Source: Melitaea cinxia (taxonomy: Eukaryota > Arthropoda > Insecta > Lepidoptera > Nymphalidae). Taken from it: 64,000 nucleotides of DNA. This document shows, one piece after another, positions 10,518 to 20,059 of this stretch. Location of the stretch: positions 14,766,001-14,830,000 of the forward strand of contig NC_059406.1 in assembly GCF_905220565.1 (NCBI RefSeq), in the 5' to 3' direction. A program made the position numbers and the translations under genes. The notes beneath the pieces are model-generated. The model was not told the DNA's origin. It made no database searches and saw only the letters and a program-made list of their open reading frames with translations. Position 1 is the first letter of the stretch; every line of letters starts with the position of its first letter.

Positions 10518-12151
10518 CTATAAATTACGCTGGTGGGCTCTAATATGGCTAGCGAAACCGAATTTAGATTTGAAGACTCGGTTGCAAGATGCACAGTATA
10601 GTTGGCCAGCCGAATCGTATGTGTAAAAGTAGGAGGGTTTTGGCCTAGTCTTCCGTACTTGGCGTTTTGCATCAAGGTCTTCTAGACGCGCAGATTCAAA
10701 ACGGTCGACACATTTGTGAATGGTTCGACGCCATTCCGGTCTTTGACTTGCCAGACTCTCCCAACTCGCAGTTGGTATATGACAAGCCACAAGATTGCGT
10801 TTGAGCACGTCTTTATAGCGAAGGTATTGCCCGCCTTGTTTTCGTTTTCCGTTTGAAAGCTCTGAATAGAAGACTGCCTTCGGTAGTCTGCTATCGGGCA
10901 TGCGTAGGACGTGACCGCTCCATCTCAGTTGACTTTTCATTATGAGAGCTTCAATTCCAGACATACCTGTACGACGCAATACTTCGGTGTTTGAAATTCG
11001 GTCCTGCCACTTAATGCGCAATATGGATCTTAGACATTTAAAGTAAAATGTGTCTAACTTCTTGATATCTGCTTTATAGCAACACCAGGTCTCTGAAGCG
11101 TACAATAATGTGGGCAGGACAATCGCTTTGTACACTAATATTTTAGTTTGCAATTTGAGGTCGTGTGAATTCCAGACACGGGATTTAAGTTTGCCAAAGG
11201 CCGCTGCAGCACCTGCTATTCGGGCTGGTATTTCTGATTCTACTGTGTTGTCGTGCTTTGGTCTGGTGCCTAAGTATTTGAAGTATGGGACTACCTCCAA
11301 TGCAGAACCATCCAAGTTGATAGCGGATTGGTCAGCAAGACAACCACGAGCAGGTTGCTTTAAAACCTGACTTTTGCTGATGCTTATAACCAGACCAAAC
11401 CTGCGGCACGACGTGTGTAAGGAGTCCACATAGGCTTGAAGAGACTCTATTGAGTCGGCCATAAGGCAAACATCGTCGGCATATAAAACGTCTAGAACAG
11501 AGAGCCTGGAAACTTGTCTCTTAGCTCTGAAACGGGATAAATCGAATATGCTCTTGTCTGTTCTGGAGCTAATTTCAATTTGACTATTGCAAGTTCTGAC
11601 CACATCCCGCATAACAAAGGCAAAGTATAGAGAAAACAGAGTGGGAGCCAAGACACAGCCCTGTTTCACGCCACTGGTTACTGGTATTTGGTCTGAAAAG
11701 TCATTTTCATGTCGAACTTTAACCGCCATATTGTCATGAAACTGACGTATCAAGTTTAACAACTTTCCAGGACAGCCAATTTTCTTTAGACTATCCACAG
11801 GGCTTCACGCGGGACTCTGTCAAAGGCTTTCTCCAGATCTACAAAGCACATATAAAGAGGACGGTATTGTTCCAGGCTCTTTTCTTGGATTTGCCTTTGA
11901 AAGATAGCATCCACCGTACCTCGGCCTGACCGGAAACCACACTGGGTCTCGGAAAGTATAGTTTCTGCGTGTTGGGATAGACGGGTATTTATAATATGGG
12001 ATAAGATTTTCCCTGCTACTGAGAGAAGAGAGATACCCCTGTATGAGCTGCAATCAGCGATATCACCTTTGCCTTTGTACAATTTACAGATGGAGGCATT
12101 TCTCCAATCTTGCGGAACTACTTCACTCTCACAGGAGGGACATAGGGACAT
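10518..12151 (-). pseudogene. Non-LTR retrotransposon RT fragment with C-terminal C2H2 finger
   Basis: Two overlapping frames (12151-11786, then about 11798-10518) encode the reverse transcriptase core and C-terminus of a LINE. Landmarks are SSYRGISLLSVAGKI, FVDLEKAFDRVPREALW, TSGVKQGCVLAPTLF, the catalytic VLYADDVCLMAD (YADD intact) and SGHVLRMPDSRLPKAV. The last 30 residues form a single C2H2 zinc finger (CASCNRVF...HIRAH). A one-base-type frameshift just after REALW splits the frame, and the endonuclease and N-terminus are absent, so this is a 5'-truncated dead copy. Confidence 0.85.
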
Positions 12152-12477
12152 AGGGACAGAGAAAGCGTCTTTGTTTTATACTATGTAATGATATGTTATT
12201 TAAACTGCTGACGATCTAGCACAAGCGAGTTGATATGAGTGACAGCATTGACATAAGCTAAAGCGTCGTCAATATCTGTTAGTCCAGCAAGAATTCAAAA
12301 TTTGATCCACTATAATTATAATACTTCAGTTTGGATATCGCATCGCTTCAAATGGAGTATTAATACTTTTTTTACCTTCAATTTCTTTAGCCAGTAATAA
12401 ATTTATACACTTTCTAAAGCTGCATGTTATATATACCTATGTATAAAAAAGTCTTTACCTTTTATTTCAAGTTTTGG

Positions 12478-12740
12478 TCAGCGAACAACCATACGGCTCA
12501 CCTGATGGTAAGCGATTATCGTAGCTTATAGTCGCCAGTAAAACCAGAAACATCGCAAGCGCGTTGTCGACCCTATCCCCCGATATCCCCCAGAAGCTCT
12601 GGTCACCTTACTCACCAACAGGAACACAACACTGCTTGAAAATAGTATTATTTAGCTATGATCTTCTGTAAGGTCGAGGTACTGCCCTAGTCGGGCTTCT
12701 CCATATTTTGAGCAGAAAATTTCCTGCTGTGCTACTACGC
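12478..12740 (+). repeat. Family A dispersed repeat, near-complete copy
   Basis: Runs from AACCATACGGCTCACCTGAT through ATCGCAAGCGCGTTGTCGAC, CTCACCAACAGGAACACAAC and GTAAGGTCGAGGTACTGCCC to AATTTCCTGCTGTGC. It has the same modular order as the copies at 19700, 25150, 44225 and 49980. Confidence 0.75.
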
Positions 12741-14160
12741 TACCTCAGTTACCTTTTCTGGTTTCTCAGAGTCAGGTCATTCAGGGTCAATTTAAATTAA
12801 AACGTCATCTTGAAGTTTTATTACATACACAACAAACAGCTTACTGACATTAATTTTAAGAACAAAGCATTCTCAGCTCAGCTCCAATATTTTTTTATTT
12901 ATTTATCTATACACAGAAACTAGTACAGAACAGAACTACTTTTCTTTGATTATTCGTGTCTAAATCTTACTAAGTAGTTTTAAAACATCATAAAAATGCT
13001 AATATCATACGTAAAATAACTAATTTCACCAATAAACTAAGGTACCAACGTTAAATACGCATGTTTGTATCTAACAACTGTATGTAAAAAACGTATTTAC
13101 AACTAAGAAGAAAAATATCGTAAATAAAGAATAATAATGTAACAAATTCCTTTGTCCATGTAGCTGAAGTACTGGTTCATATTTTTACACTATTTTTAAA
13201 ATGAGAAATTAGCAAATATGATTCAGGAGAAACGTCTATAGCTAAATATGTGGAATCCAATCTGATAAGTAAAACGTATACATATCTAGACTGATAAAAA
13301 TATTACAGAATAAAACGATAACAATACACTGGTTTTCCCTTTAGTCAATTACAACGACTAATTTATAAATCCGATTAGAACAAAAAACATAACCAGATAA
13401 ATTACAATTAGACTATCATCAACATAACTTCTCCCTAAAAGCCGCGGAAACCGCAACTTCTCTAATATTGCAAATGTCCACGAACGATGGTAGCCATTTA
13501 ATATCAGACAGCTACGTCCACTGTTTTGCCTACCTTGTTACGAAAAAAAAAATGTGTGTGGTGTGATGTATCTTACAGGCTGACAAGAAATAATTCTCCG
13601 GGTTACATGATTTAATAAAACCTTTCCTCTCCGCTTGATCCATTTCCACCGAAGCTAAGCGGTGAGATGTTGAAATAACGAAATCTAATTGGTTATTCAA
13701 AATTCATCTCTTCTTGTCTTATCTCCTCTCCGCTTCGATGGAAACCGGACCTTATGAGTTTCGTTACTCTATCGTAACGTATTTTCCTTTCATCGAGGCT
13801 AAAATCACAGAGATGCTAAAGAAATTTCACTTCAAAAATAACTTAAAAACTATTAAGATGTACGAAGTTCAGTGAGCTAGGTTTTATATGTTGTTTATTG
13901 ACAGAGTAATTGTTATGTGTTTTTAAGAATAATATTATAGTTGTCACTTAATGTCACTAGCCGCGATAAGATCGTCCGTATGTAATAAATATTAAAACAA
14001 ATATTACAGTAATTAAACCTGCGGTTTTATTTACGCCCTAACAAATACTATGTAAGAAACGCTGTACTATCAATATAAATCTGTTTCGCCATACACCTAA
14101 TCATAATAACTGTAATCCTTAATATCATCGAAGCGGAATTTGTTAGACTTGAGTAGGTAG
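12741..14160. other. AT-rich intergenic DNA, no gene seen
   Basis: I see no coding signal. Around 13618-13760 two facing copies of a CCTCTCCGCTT motif (13624 and 13730 region) suggest a small decayed repeat. The rest is unremarkable. Confidence 0.4.
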
Positions 14161-14164
14161 ATAG

Positions 14165-14400
14165 AGACGCGTTAGCGCAACGGTCACAGCCATGGATTGT
14201 ACCTGTTGCGCTGGCGGTTGCGGGTTCGATCCCCGCACATGACAAACATTTGTATTGACCATACAGATGTTTGCCGTGGTCTGGATGTTTGTGCAGTCCT
14301 TGTGGGTCTCCCAACCGTACCTCGGAGAGCACGTTAAGACGTATGTTAACTATTATGTACACTTGATAGCGGGAATATATCCGCCAACCCGCATTGATGA
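14165..14400 (+). mobile_element. tRNA-derived SINE (family C), copy 1
   Basis: The head is tRNA-like, with a pol III A box (TTAGCGCAACGG, about 14172-14183) and B box (GGTTCGATCCC, about 14223-14233). A body shared by the other copies follows (CCATACAGATGTTTGCCGTG, CTCGGAGAGCACGTTAAG) and it ends near GGGAATATATCCGC. The pattern is not a functional tRNA gene: the acceptor stem does not close and the sequence runs on into the SINE body. The next 1 kb has no gene I can support. Confidence 0.75.
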
Positions 14401-15479
14401 TTTTTTTTTATTCGAAAGATGATGTTTATCGTGTTCCCACGAATTAGAACTTGCGAGTAATTTTTGAGGTATCCCTACGTACTTCATCAACCTACGTTGT
14501 TGATTCTTCATTTGATTAGTTTTCAAAGAACTGTTTAGCTTTTTGGCTTATGTAGTGGTCTGTAATAAAGCCTGTTATTATTTCAGCAGATCCTTCAAAC
14601 AAATAATTTTGTCATAAAAGTTAACAATTCAAGTTATTTCGTCTTAAAGCACATTTGGTTGAATTTCCCTAACACCTCCAAATTATTATAGTACTAGATC
14701 CAACTATGCGCTATAAAGATAACAAGATAATTTTCTGCGAAGGTTGGGAAACTGACATGGAATCTACTACAGCTTCTACTACAATGAGCTAACTAAGTTA
14801 AAATACAACAATTCTACATAAAGTAAGATCCGTCCATCCATCAGCCTGTAACATTCCACTGCTGGAGATAGACCGTTAGAAGTTCGCCACGCCATTCGGT
14901 CCACCGCCCTCTAAATCCAGCGGCTTTCTTGAAAACATTTTGTTCGGCTTCTTTGAAATAAAATATTTTTAGATATATTTTTTTATAGATCCATAAAATA
15001 CCGGTGTCCAGGAAAAACTTTTTTTTTGTTTATTAATTGTACCTACTTTTTTGTTTATTAATCGCACCTATTATTTAGATATATCGATTTGATTCCAAAT
15101 CAGTACCTATTTCAAATTAGCCGTTAAAAGCGGATACAGATTAGTTATACCTACATAAGCGATAAGCTATCAACAAATATAAAAAATATACTTACCGTAT
15201 TAATTGAAGTAACAGATTACTGGAGTGATATGATTTTTTTTTAATGTTCTTACAAATATCTACTACCTAATAGGTATTTTTCCTTTTCGTCACGAGACAT
15301 TAATGTATTTAATCAAAGCAGGATAAGAGCGACGTATAATTGTGTTTGTTCGAAAACGAAAAAAAAATTGCATGTGTATAAAGTACACATGTCAGAAGTG
15401 AAAGTTCTTTGGCAAACTAATTGAAAAAAAAGACTAATTAAAAAAACAAACACACAAAAAAACAAACAGTTTGATTTCT

Positions 15480-15705
15480 TTTGTTCAATCTTTTATTGTA
15501 GTTAATTTAATTTTATAACACTACCTTAAATTCTTGTTATATTATGTTATTTATGTAGGTATGTTATTAGTGTATGTTACTCAAGTTTAATGTAGTTATC
15601 ACCTATAGTTAAAGTTACACTAAGACTCAACTGTTATTGTATATGTACTTGAAATTTGGTGTATACTTTGTTGGTGTTCTATAGATAAATAGATAAATAA
15701 ATAAA
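15480..15705 (+). mobile_element. 3' end of a LINE with (AAAT)n tail
   Basis: Non-coding AT-rich sequence ends TTTGTTGGTGTTCTATAGATAAATAGATAAATAAATAAA-like, close to the 3' end of the LINE at 18150-19691 (TTGTTGGTGTTAATG then AAATAAATAAAT). It is probably a short 5'-truncated copy of that family. It runs straight into a 5S rRNA-like sequence. Confidence 0.45.
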
Positions 15706-15818
15706 CCAACGTCACGCGGTGTTCCCAGGCGGTCACCCATCCAAGTAGGTACTGACCGCGCCCGACGTTGCTTAACTTCGGTGAACGGACGAGAACCGGT
15801 GTATTTAACGTGGTATGG
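15706..15818 (-). rRNA. 5S rRNA-like sequence (pseudogene or SINE head)
   Basis: The minus strand matches nearly all of animal 5S rRNA: CCATACCACGTTAAATACAC, GGTTCTCGTCCG, CGAAGTTAAGCAACGTCGGG, then TACTTGGATGGGTGACCGCC and GGGAACACCGCGTGACGTTGG. It differs by an insertion of about 4 bases in the TACTTGGATGG region, scattered substitutions, and loss of the first few bases. The internal promoter region is only partly preserved. It is a single copy directly after a LINE tail, which fits a retrocopied 5S or a 5S-derived SINE better than a working gene. Confidence 0.7.
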
Positions 15819-15891
15819 ATGTTTAAAAATTCGTGACTCGTGACGCTGTGTGACGCGTTTGATCCGTAAAAAAATTATAAATAATACCTAA

Positions 15892-16145
15892 AGAAGTTTC
15901 ACTTCAAAAAACCCGACTCCCATTAAATCGATAAGTAACACAACGTAAGTGGAAAAAATAGTCAATTAAATACGCGTTATCAAAAATTACTTAAAAAGTA
16001 TCAGTCATCAGATCTCGATCAAATTTAAATAGACAAGCATCACTTTCCGATTAAATCAAGAATCATCAAAATACCCAGTGAAAAGTTATTCGGTATAATA
16101 CAACGTAACTCGACGAATAAGTAGTCAAGTAAAGATTTTATTATT
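15892..16145 (-). mobile_element. Family D partial copy, reversed
   Basis: Reverse-oriented half of family D (CCGACTCCCATTAAATCGAT, then ACGCGTTATCAAAAATTACT, ending at GTAGTCAAGTAAAGA). With the forward copy at 16208-16695 it forms a large inverted pair. Confidence 0.6.
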
Positions 16146-16164
16146 ATATATTTAGTATAATGAC

Positions 16165-16207
16165 GACGTCACGTTAGCGCAACGGCCACAGCACTGGTTT
16201 GTGGCTG
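16165..16207 (+). repeat. tRNA-SINE head fragment (family C)
   Basis: Only the A-box half is present: CGTTAGCGCAACGGCCACAG followed by CACTGGTTTGTGGCTGTTGG. It sits between the two facing family D copies. Confidence 0.5.
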
Positions 16208-16695
16208 TTGGTGTGTGTCATTTGGTCCCATTTAAATTTATTTGAGATCTAACAATAACTTTTCGAGTTATATCTAATAATGCGTTTTTACTTGACGCTT
16301 TTTTCGCCGATCTACGTTGTATTATACCGCATAACTTTCTACTGGCTATACCGATTTTGATAATTCTTTTTTGTTGAAAAGGGGATATCTCTAGTTTGGT
16401 ACCATGATAAGGAAACCAGGATCTGATGATGGGATCCCAGAGAAATCGAGGGAAACTCGAAAATCCGCAATAACTTTTTACTGGGCGTACCGATTTTGAT
16501 AATTTTTAATTTAATCGAAAGCTGATGTTTATCATGTGGTTACGTATAAATTTTATCGAGATCTGATAACTACTTTTTGAATAATCTTTGATGACGCGTA
16601 GTTACTTGACTATTTTTTCGTCGATGTACGTTGTATTCTTCGATGTAATTGAAGTCGGTTTTTTTTTTTTCGTTTGTGAGCAAACACAATTATTT
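16208..16695 (+). mobile_element. Family D copy, forward
   Basis: Matches 46552-47031: GGTCCCATTTAAATTTATTT, GATCTACGTTGTATTATACC, GATCTGATGATGGGATCCCA, then ATTGAAGTCGGTTTTTTT and GTTTGTGAGCAAACACAATT. It lacks the left end. It has no coding capacity. Confidence 0.65.
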
Positions 16696-17327
16696 TTAGT
16701 TTATTGGATTTTAATCCTTAAGAATAATCGTATTCGTAGAAGCCCCCAGTATGAAAAAAAATGAGAAGTAGGTAAAATCTACTGAACGAATGACCCCGTT
16801 AGGTTTTTTTTACGCCATCTCGATCCCCTGCTGAAAATTACAAATATAAAACGATGATTTGTATGGAAAGTTATCGTAAACTATTGTGTGTTTAAAACAG
16901 AGATTCCAAAATTTTCATACAATTTTTATGTTTCTATCTGGGCTATCTTGATCCAGATAAAAACAGATTGATTGAAATTACCTACTTAGTGCACTACACT
17001 AGCTCTCTTTAGGACGAGCCGCGTCTGCTCAATATTGAGCAGAGGTGGCTCAACTGGCCTTTTATTTTCCTTACCTTATAGTAAGTGATTCACTTCTTTT
17101 GCCGACAATAAATCGAACGTTAGGAATAAATTTGAATCAAAAAGATACTGTCGCCGTTGTTCAGACATTTCGTTCGCGAATAAAAACAAATATCTCGACG
17201 ACACGAACACAACACTAGGCCGCTATAGCGCCACGCGACCTACCCGCAGGGTTCGAGAACGGGCCTGTGTCGCCCGCCACGCTAAAAATTCGAGGCAGCG
17301 GCCTAAGAGACAAATGAAAGACCCCTT

Positions 17328-17545
17328 TGACGACGCATTGGCGCAGCGGTCATAGCACTGGCTGTTACGCTGGCGGTCGCGGGTTCGATTCCCGCTCACG
17401 ACAGACATTTATATCGACCATATAGATATTAGTCGTGGTATGGGCGTTGTTTTGTGTATTGTGTGTATTTCCGGACCCCCAACACAGGAGAAAATCCTAC
17501 TGGGGGCCGTTGAGTGTGAAGCGTTTATTAATAATCCCTTACGAT
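17328..17545 (+). mobile_element. tRNA-derived SINE (family C), copy 3
   Basis: A box at GCATTGGCGCAGCGGTCATA and B box GGTTCGATTCCC, followed by a SINE body with CCATATAGATATTAGTCGTG and GCCGTTGAGTGTGAAGCG. The body differs from copy 1 and matches the fragment at 50270-50390, so it is a different subfamily. Confidence 0.7.
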
Positions 17546-17804
17546 TTACTGGAACGATAACAGCTGCATATCTTCAGTCACCCGCGACCGCGGTGTTTCC
17601 TATGACGCCTAAATATCGGAAGTCTCGTAATAACAATCGCTGTATGTACCATGTAAATGAAAGTAGTCTGCAAGTTTTTTCTAGCTGTCGGAAAACAGCA
17701 CAAAATGAATTGCGAGCTACTTGTAATACTTCTGAAGAATAAAGAGATATTTAGTGGTCATTTCACCAGAAAAGATACATTCTCTCGAAGTGGTTACTTT
17801 TAGA

Positions 17805-18005
17805 TTAGATCGGCAAACAAGCGTACGGTCCATCTAATGGTAGCCTTACACTACCGGGAGTACCTTCTCCGGGAGTTGTGACCACCTTATTCACCACAAG
17901 AACACAACACTGCTTCAGAGCAGTATTATTTAGCTGTGATCTTCTGTAAAGTCGAGGTACTTCAGCAGTCGGACTGCTTCAGATTTTGAGCAGAATATAT
18001 CCTAC
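17805..18005 (+). repeat. Family A dispersed repeat, internally deleted copy
   Basis: Starts GGCAAACAAGCGTACGGTCC, lacks the CGCAAGCGCGTTGCC block, and continues with CACCACAAGAACACAACACT and TAAAGTCGAGGTACTTCAGC to AATATATCCTACTGCGCCC. Confidence 0.65.
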
Positions 18006-18139
18006 TGCGCCCTAACTTAATACAAGAATGTGTAATTATTCTGATTAACATCATTATATAAATTTAATCTAATCGTAAATTCAAATTCACTTTAGTTCAA
18101 TCATTGATCCTATGATCAAACTTTTTTTTTTTTTTTTAT

Positions 18140-19691
18140 TAAAAGCTTGAGGTGATAGGTGTGGCGGGTCCATTGCTGGATTGGCTAAAGTCATATCTTA
18201 CTATGCGATCTTCTACGGTCGTCGTTCATGGTTATGCATCTGACCCGTTTTATGCTGTTTCAGGAGTACCCCAGGGCTCACATCTTGGGCCCTTGCTGTT
18301 TAACATATTCATCAACGATGTCAGTAGTTGCATTAATATTCAAAATATTATCTGTTTGCTGATGATCTTAAAATATTTCGACAAGTTACCTCAGATTTTG
18401 ATGCTGAATTACTCCAAGCGGATTTGAATAGCTTGATTTTATGGTGTCGTGATAACGGGATGGTTTTGAACATTGATAAATGTCGCGTTATAAGATATTC
18501 TAGGAAAAAAACATCAATCTCGAGAACGTATTTTATTGGTAGTAGTGCACTGTCGGAAGTCTCTTACATACGTGATCTAGGAGTTACACTTGATAGTAAA
18601 CTCCGTTTCAATATTCATGTTGATAACATTGTCAGCAGTAGTTTTAAGGCACTTGGTTTCCTCTTGCGTAATTGTAAGCAATTCAGGGATTCTCACACTA
18701 AAATAATTATTTATTCGGCCTTGGTACGAAGTATTTTGGAATACTGCAGCGTTGTTTGGAATCTCCACTTTAATGTTTATTCGCAGAGAATAGAAAGAAT
18801 CCAAAAAAGATTTATTTGGCACCTCTCGTACGAAAATAGGGTACTTAAAGATCTTAGACATTATGAGGATAAGCTTGAGTACTTTCAACTCCAGTCACTT
18901 TCGGGTCGGAGACGACTTCTCGATCTTACATTCTTGCACAAATTAATGAATGGCGCCATTGACTGTCCCAATTTACTGGCTCAATTAAATATTCGTGCCC
19001 AAACTAGAACTATAAGACCGTCAGCTTTTACACCTTTCGTGGAAAAACGTACACGCTCACGTCAGGGCCGATATTCTCCGATTAATAGGTTAATGTTGAG
19101 TTACAACTCCGTTTATAAATCAATTCAGCGGAATGGTTTTCGTGCATCAACTCTTAATGATCAACAAACAAACACAAAAGCGGATATCGATATTTTTTCA
19201 GACAATCTTTTTAAATTTAAGTACAATTTGTTAAATTTTTATAATTTTAATGATTCTTGATTATGATATTTGTATTGTGGTTCCTTTATGCTATATGATT
19301 AAGTATGATGATGATTTTTATTGTTATTATCTATTATGTGTGTGAATGAATGTTGATTTAATTAATAGTAATATTGTGATTAATAATTAATGTCCTTGGA
19401 ATTCCTTATAAATTTTTCAATATTTTGTGATAAATTTTAATGTTAAATTTAATTGTTTTATATTTTTTATGATTTTTATAGTCGATTTTTTTTCCTGTGA
19501 TTGAATTTAATATGAATTTGTTACATATAACTTTATTTGTATATTGTGCGTCTGTTTTCTTTTTGCGAATTGTGTGTAACACCTATAATTAAGGCAAAAC
19601 TTATACTTAATATTGTAAAAATTTATTCTTTTTTGTTCTTGTTAGTGTATGTCTTGTTGGTGTTAATGTTAAATAAATAAATAAATAAATT
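18140..19691 (+). pseudogene. 5'-truncated jockey/CR1-like LINE
   Basis: The first frame (18152-18427) encodes SGVPQGSHLGPLLFNIFIND, the RT palm region. The catalytic FADD is still readable (LFADDLKIFRQ, about 18353-18390) but lies one frame away, so a small deletion separates it. The second frame (18424-19260, 278 codons) gives the RT thumb and C-terminus (DLGVTLDSKLRF, SILEYCSVVWNL, RIQKRFI). After the stop an AT-rich 3' UTR of about 420 nt ends in (AAAT)n at about 19672-19691. The endonuclease and most of the RT are missing. The element cannot move by itself. Confidence 0.85.
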
Positions 19692-19699
19692 ATGTCACT

Positions 19700-19978
19700 A
19701 TGTCGGCAAACAAGCGTACGGCTCACCTGATGGTAAGCGATTACCGTAGCTTATAGACGCCTGCAACACCAGAAGCATCGCAAGCGCGTTGCCGACCCAA
19801 TCCCCAATCCCCCCAGGAGCTCTGGTCACCTTACTCACCAACAGGAACACAATACTGCTTGAAAACAGTATTATTTTGCTTTGATCTTCTTAAGGTCGAA
19901 GTACTTACCCCCATCGGGCTGCTCCATAGTTTGAGCAGGAAATTCCTGCTGTGCCCTACCTCAGTTAAGGGCCTCAGG
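19700..19978 (+). repeat. Family A dispersed repeat, complete copy
   Basis: The best forward copy: GGCAAACAAGCGTACGGCTC, GCGATTACCGTAGCTTATAG, ATCGCAAGCGCGTTGCCGAC, ACTCACCAACAGGAACACAA, TGAGCAGGAAATTCCTGC and CCTACCTCAGTTA. About 280 bp, non-coding, no poly(A) tail and no pol III boxes that I can see. It starts within 10 bp of the LINE tail and ends 35 bp from the AKAP17A poly(A) signal. Confidence 0.75.
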
Positions 19979-20011
19979 GCGTAAGAATAAAACACCACAA
20001 GACTTATATAA

Positions 20012-20017
20012 TTTATT
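20012..20017 (-). terminator. Poly(A) signal AATAAA of AKAP17A
   Basis: The minus strand reads AATAAA 43 nt past the AKAP17A stop codon, in AT-rich DNA. This would give a very short 3' UTR that ends before the adjacent family A repeat. Confidence 0.5.
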
Positions 20018-20059
20018 ATTTCTTAATATATTTAATTTCAGGACTATTCGACCATTTCT

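Noticed and set aside
14165..14245. Functional tRNA gene
   Set aside because: A and B boxes are present, but no acceptor stem closes and the sequence continues into a SINE body shared by several copies.
15706..15818. Functional 5S rRNA gene
   Set aside because: Insertion in the conserved core, missing end, no pol III T-run in the right place, single copy.
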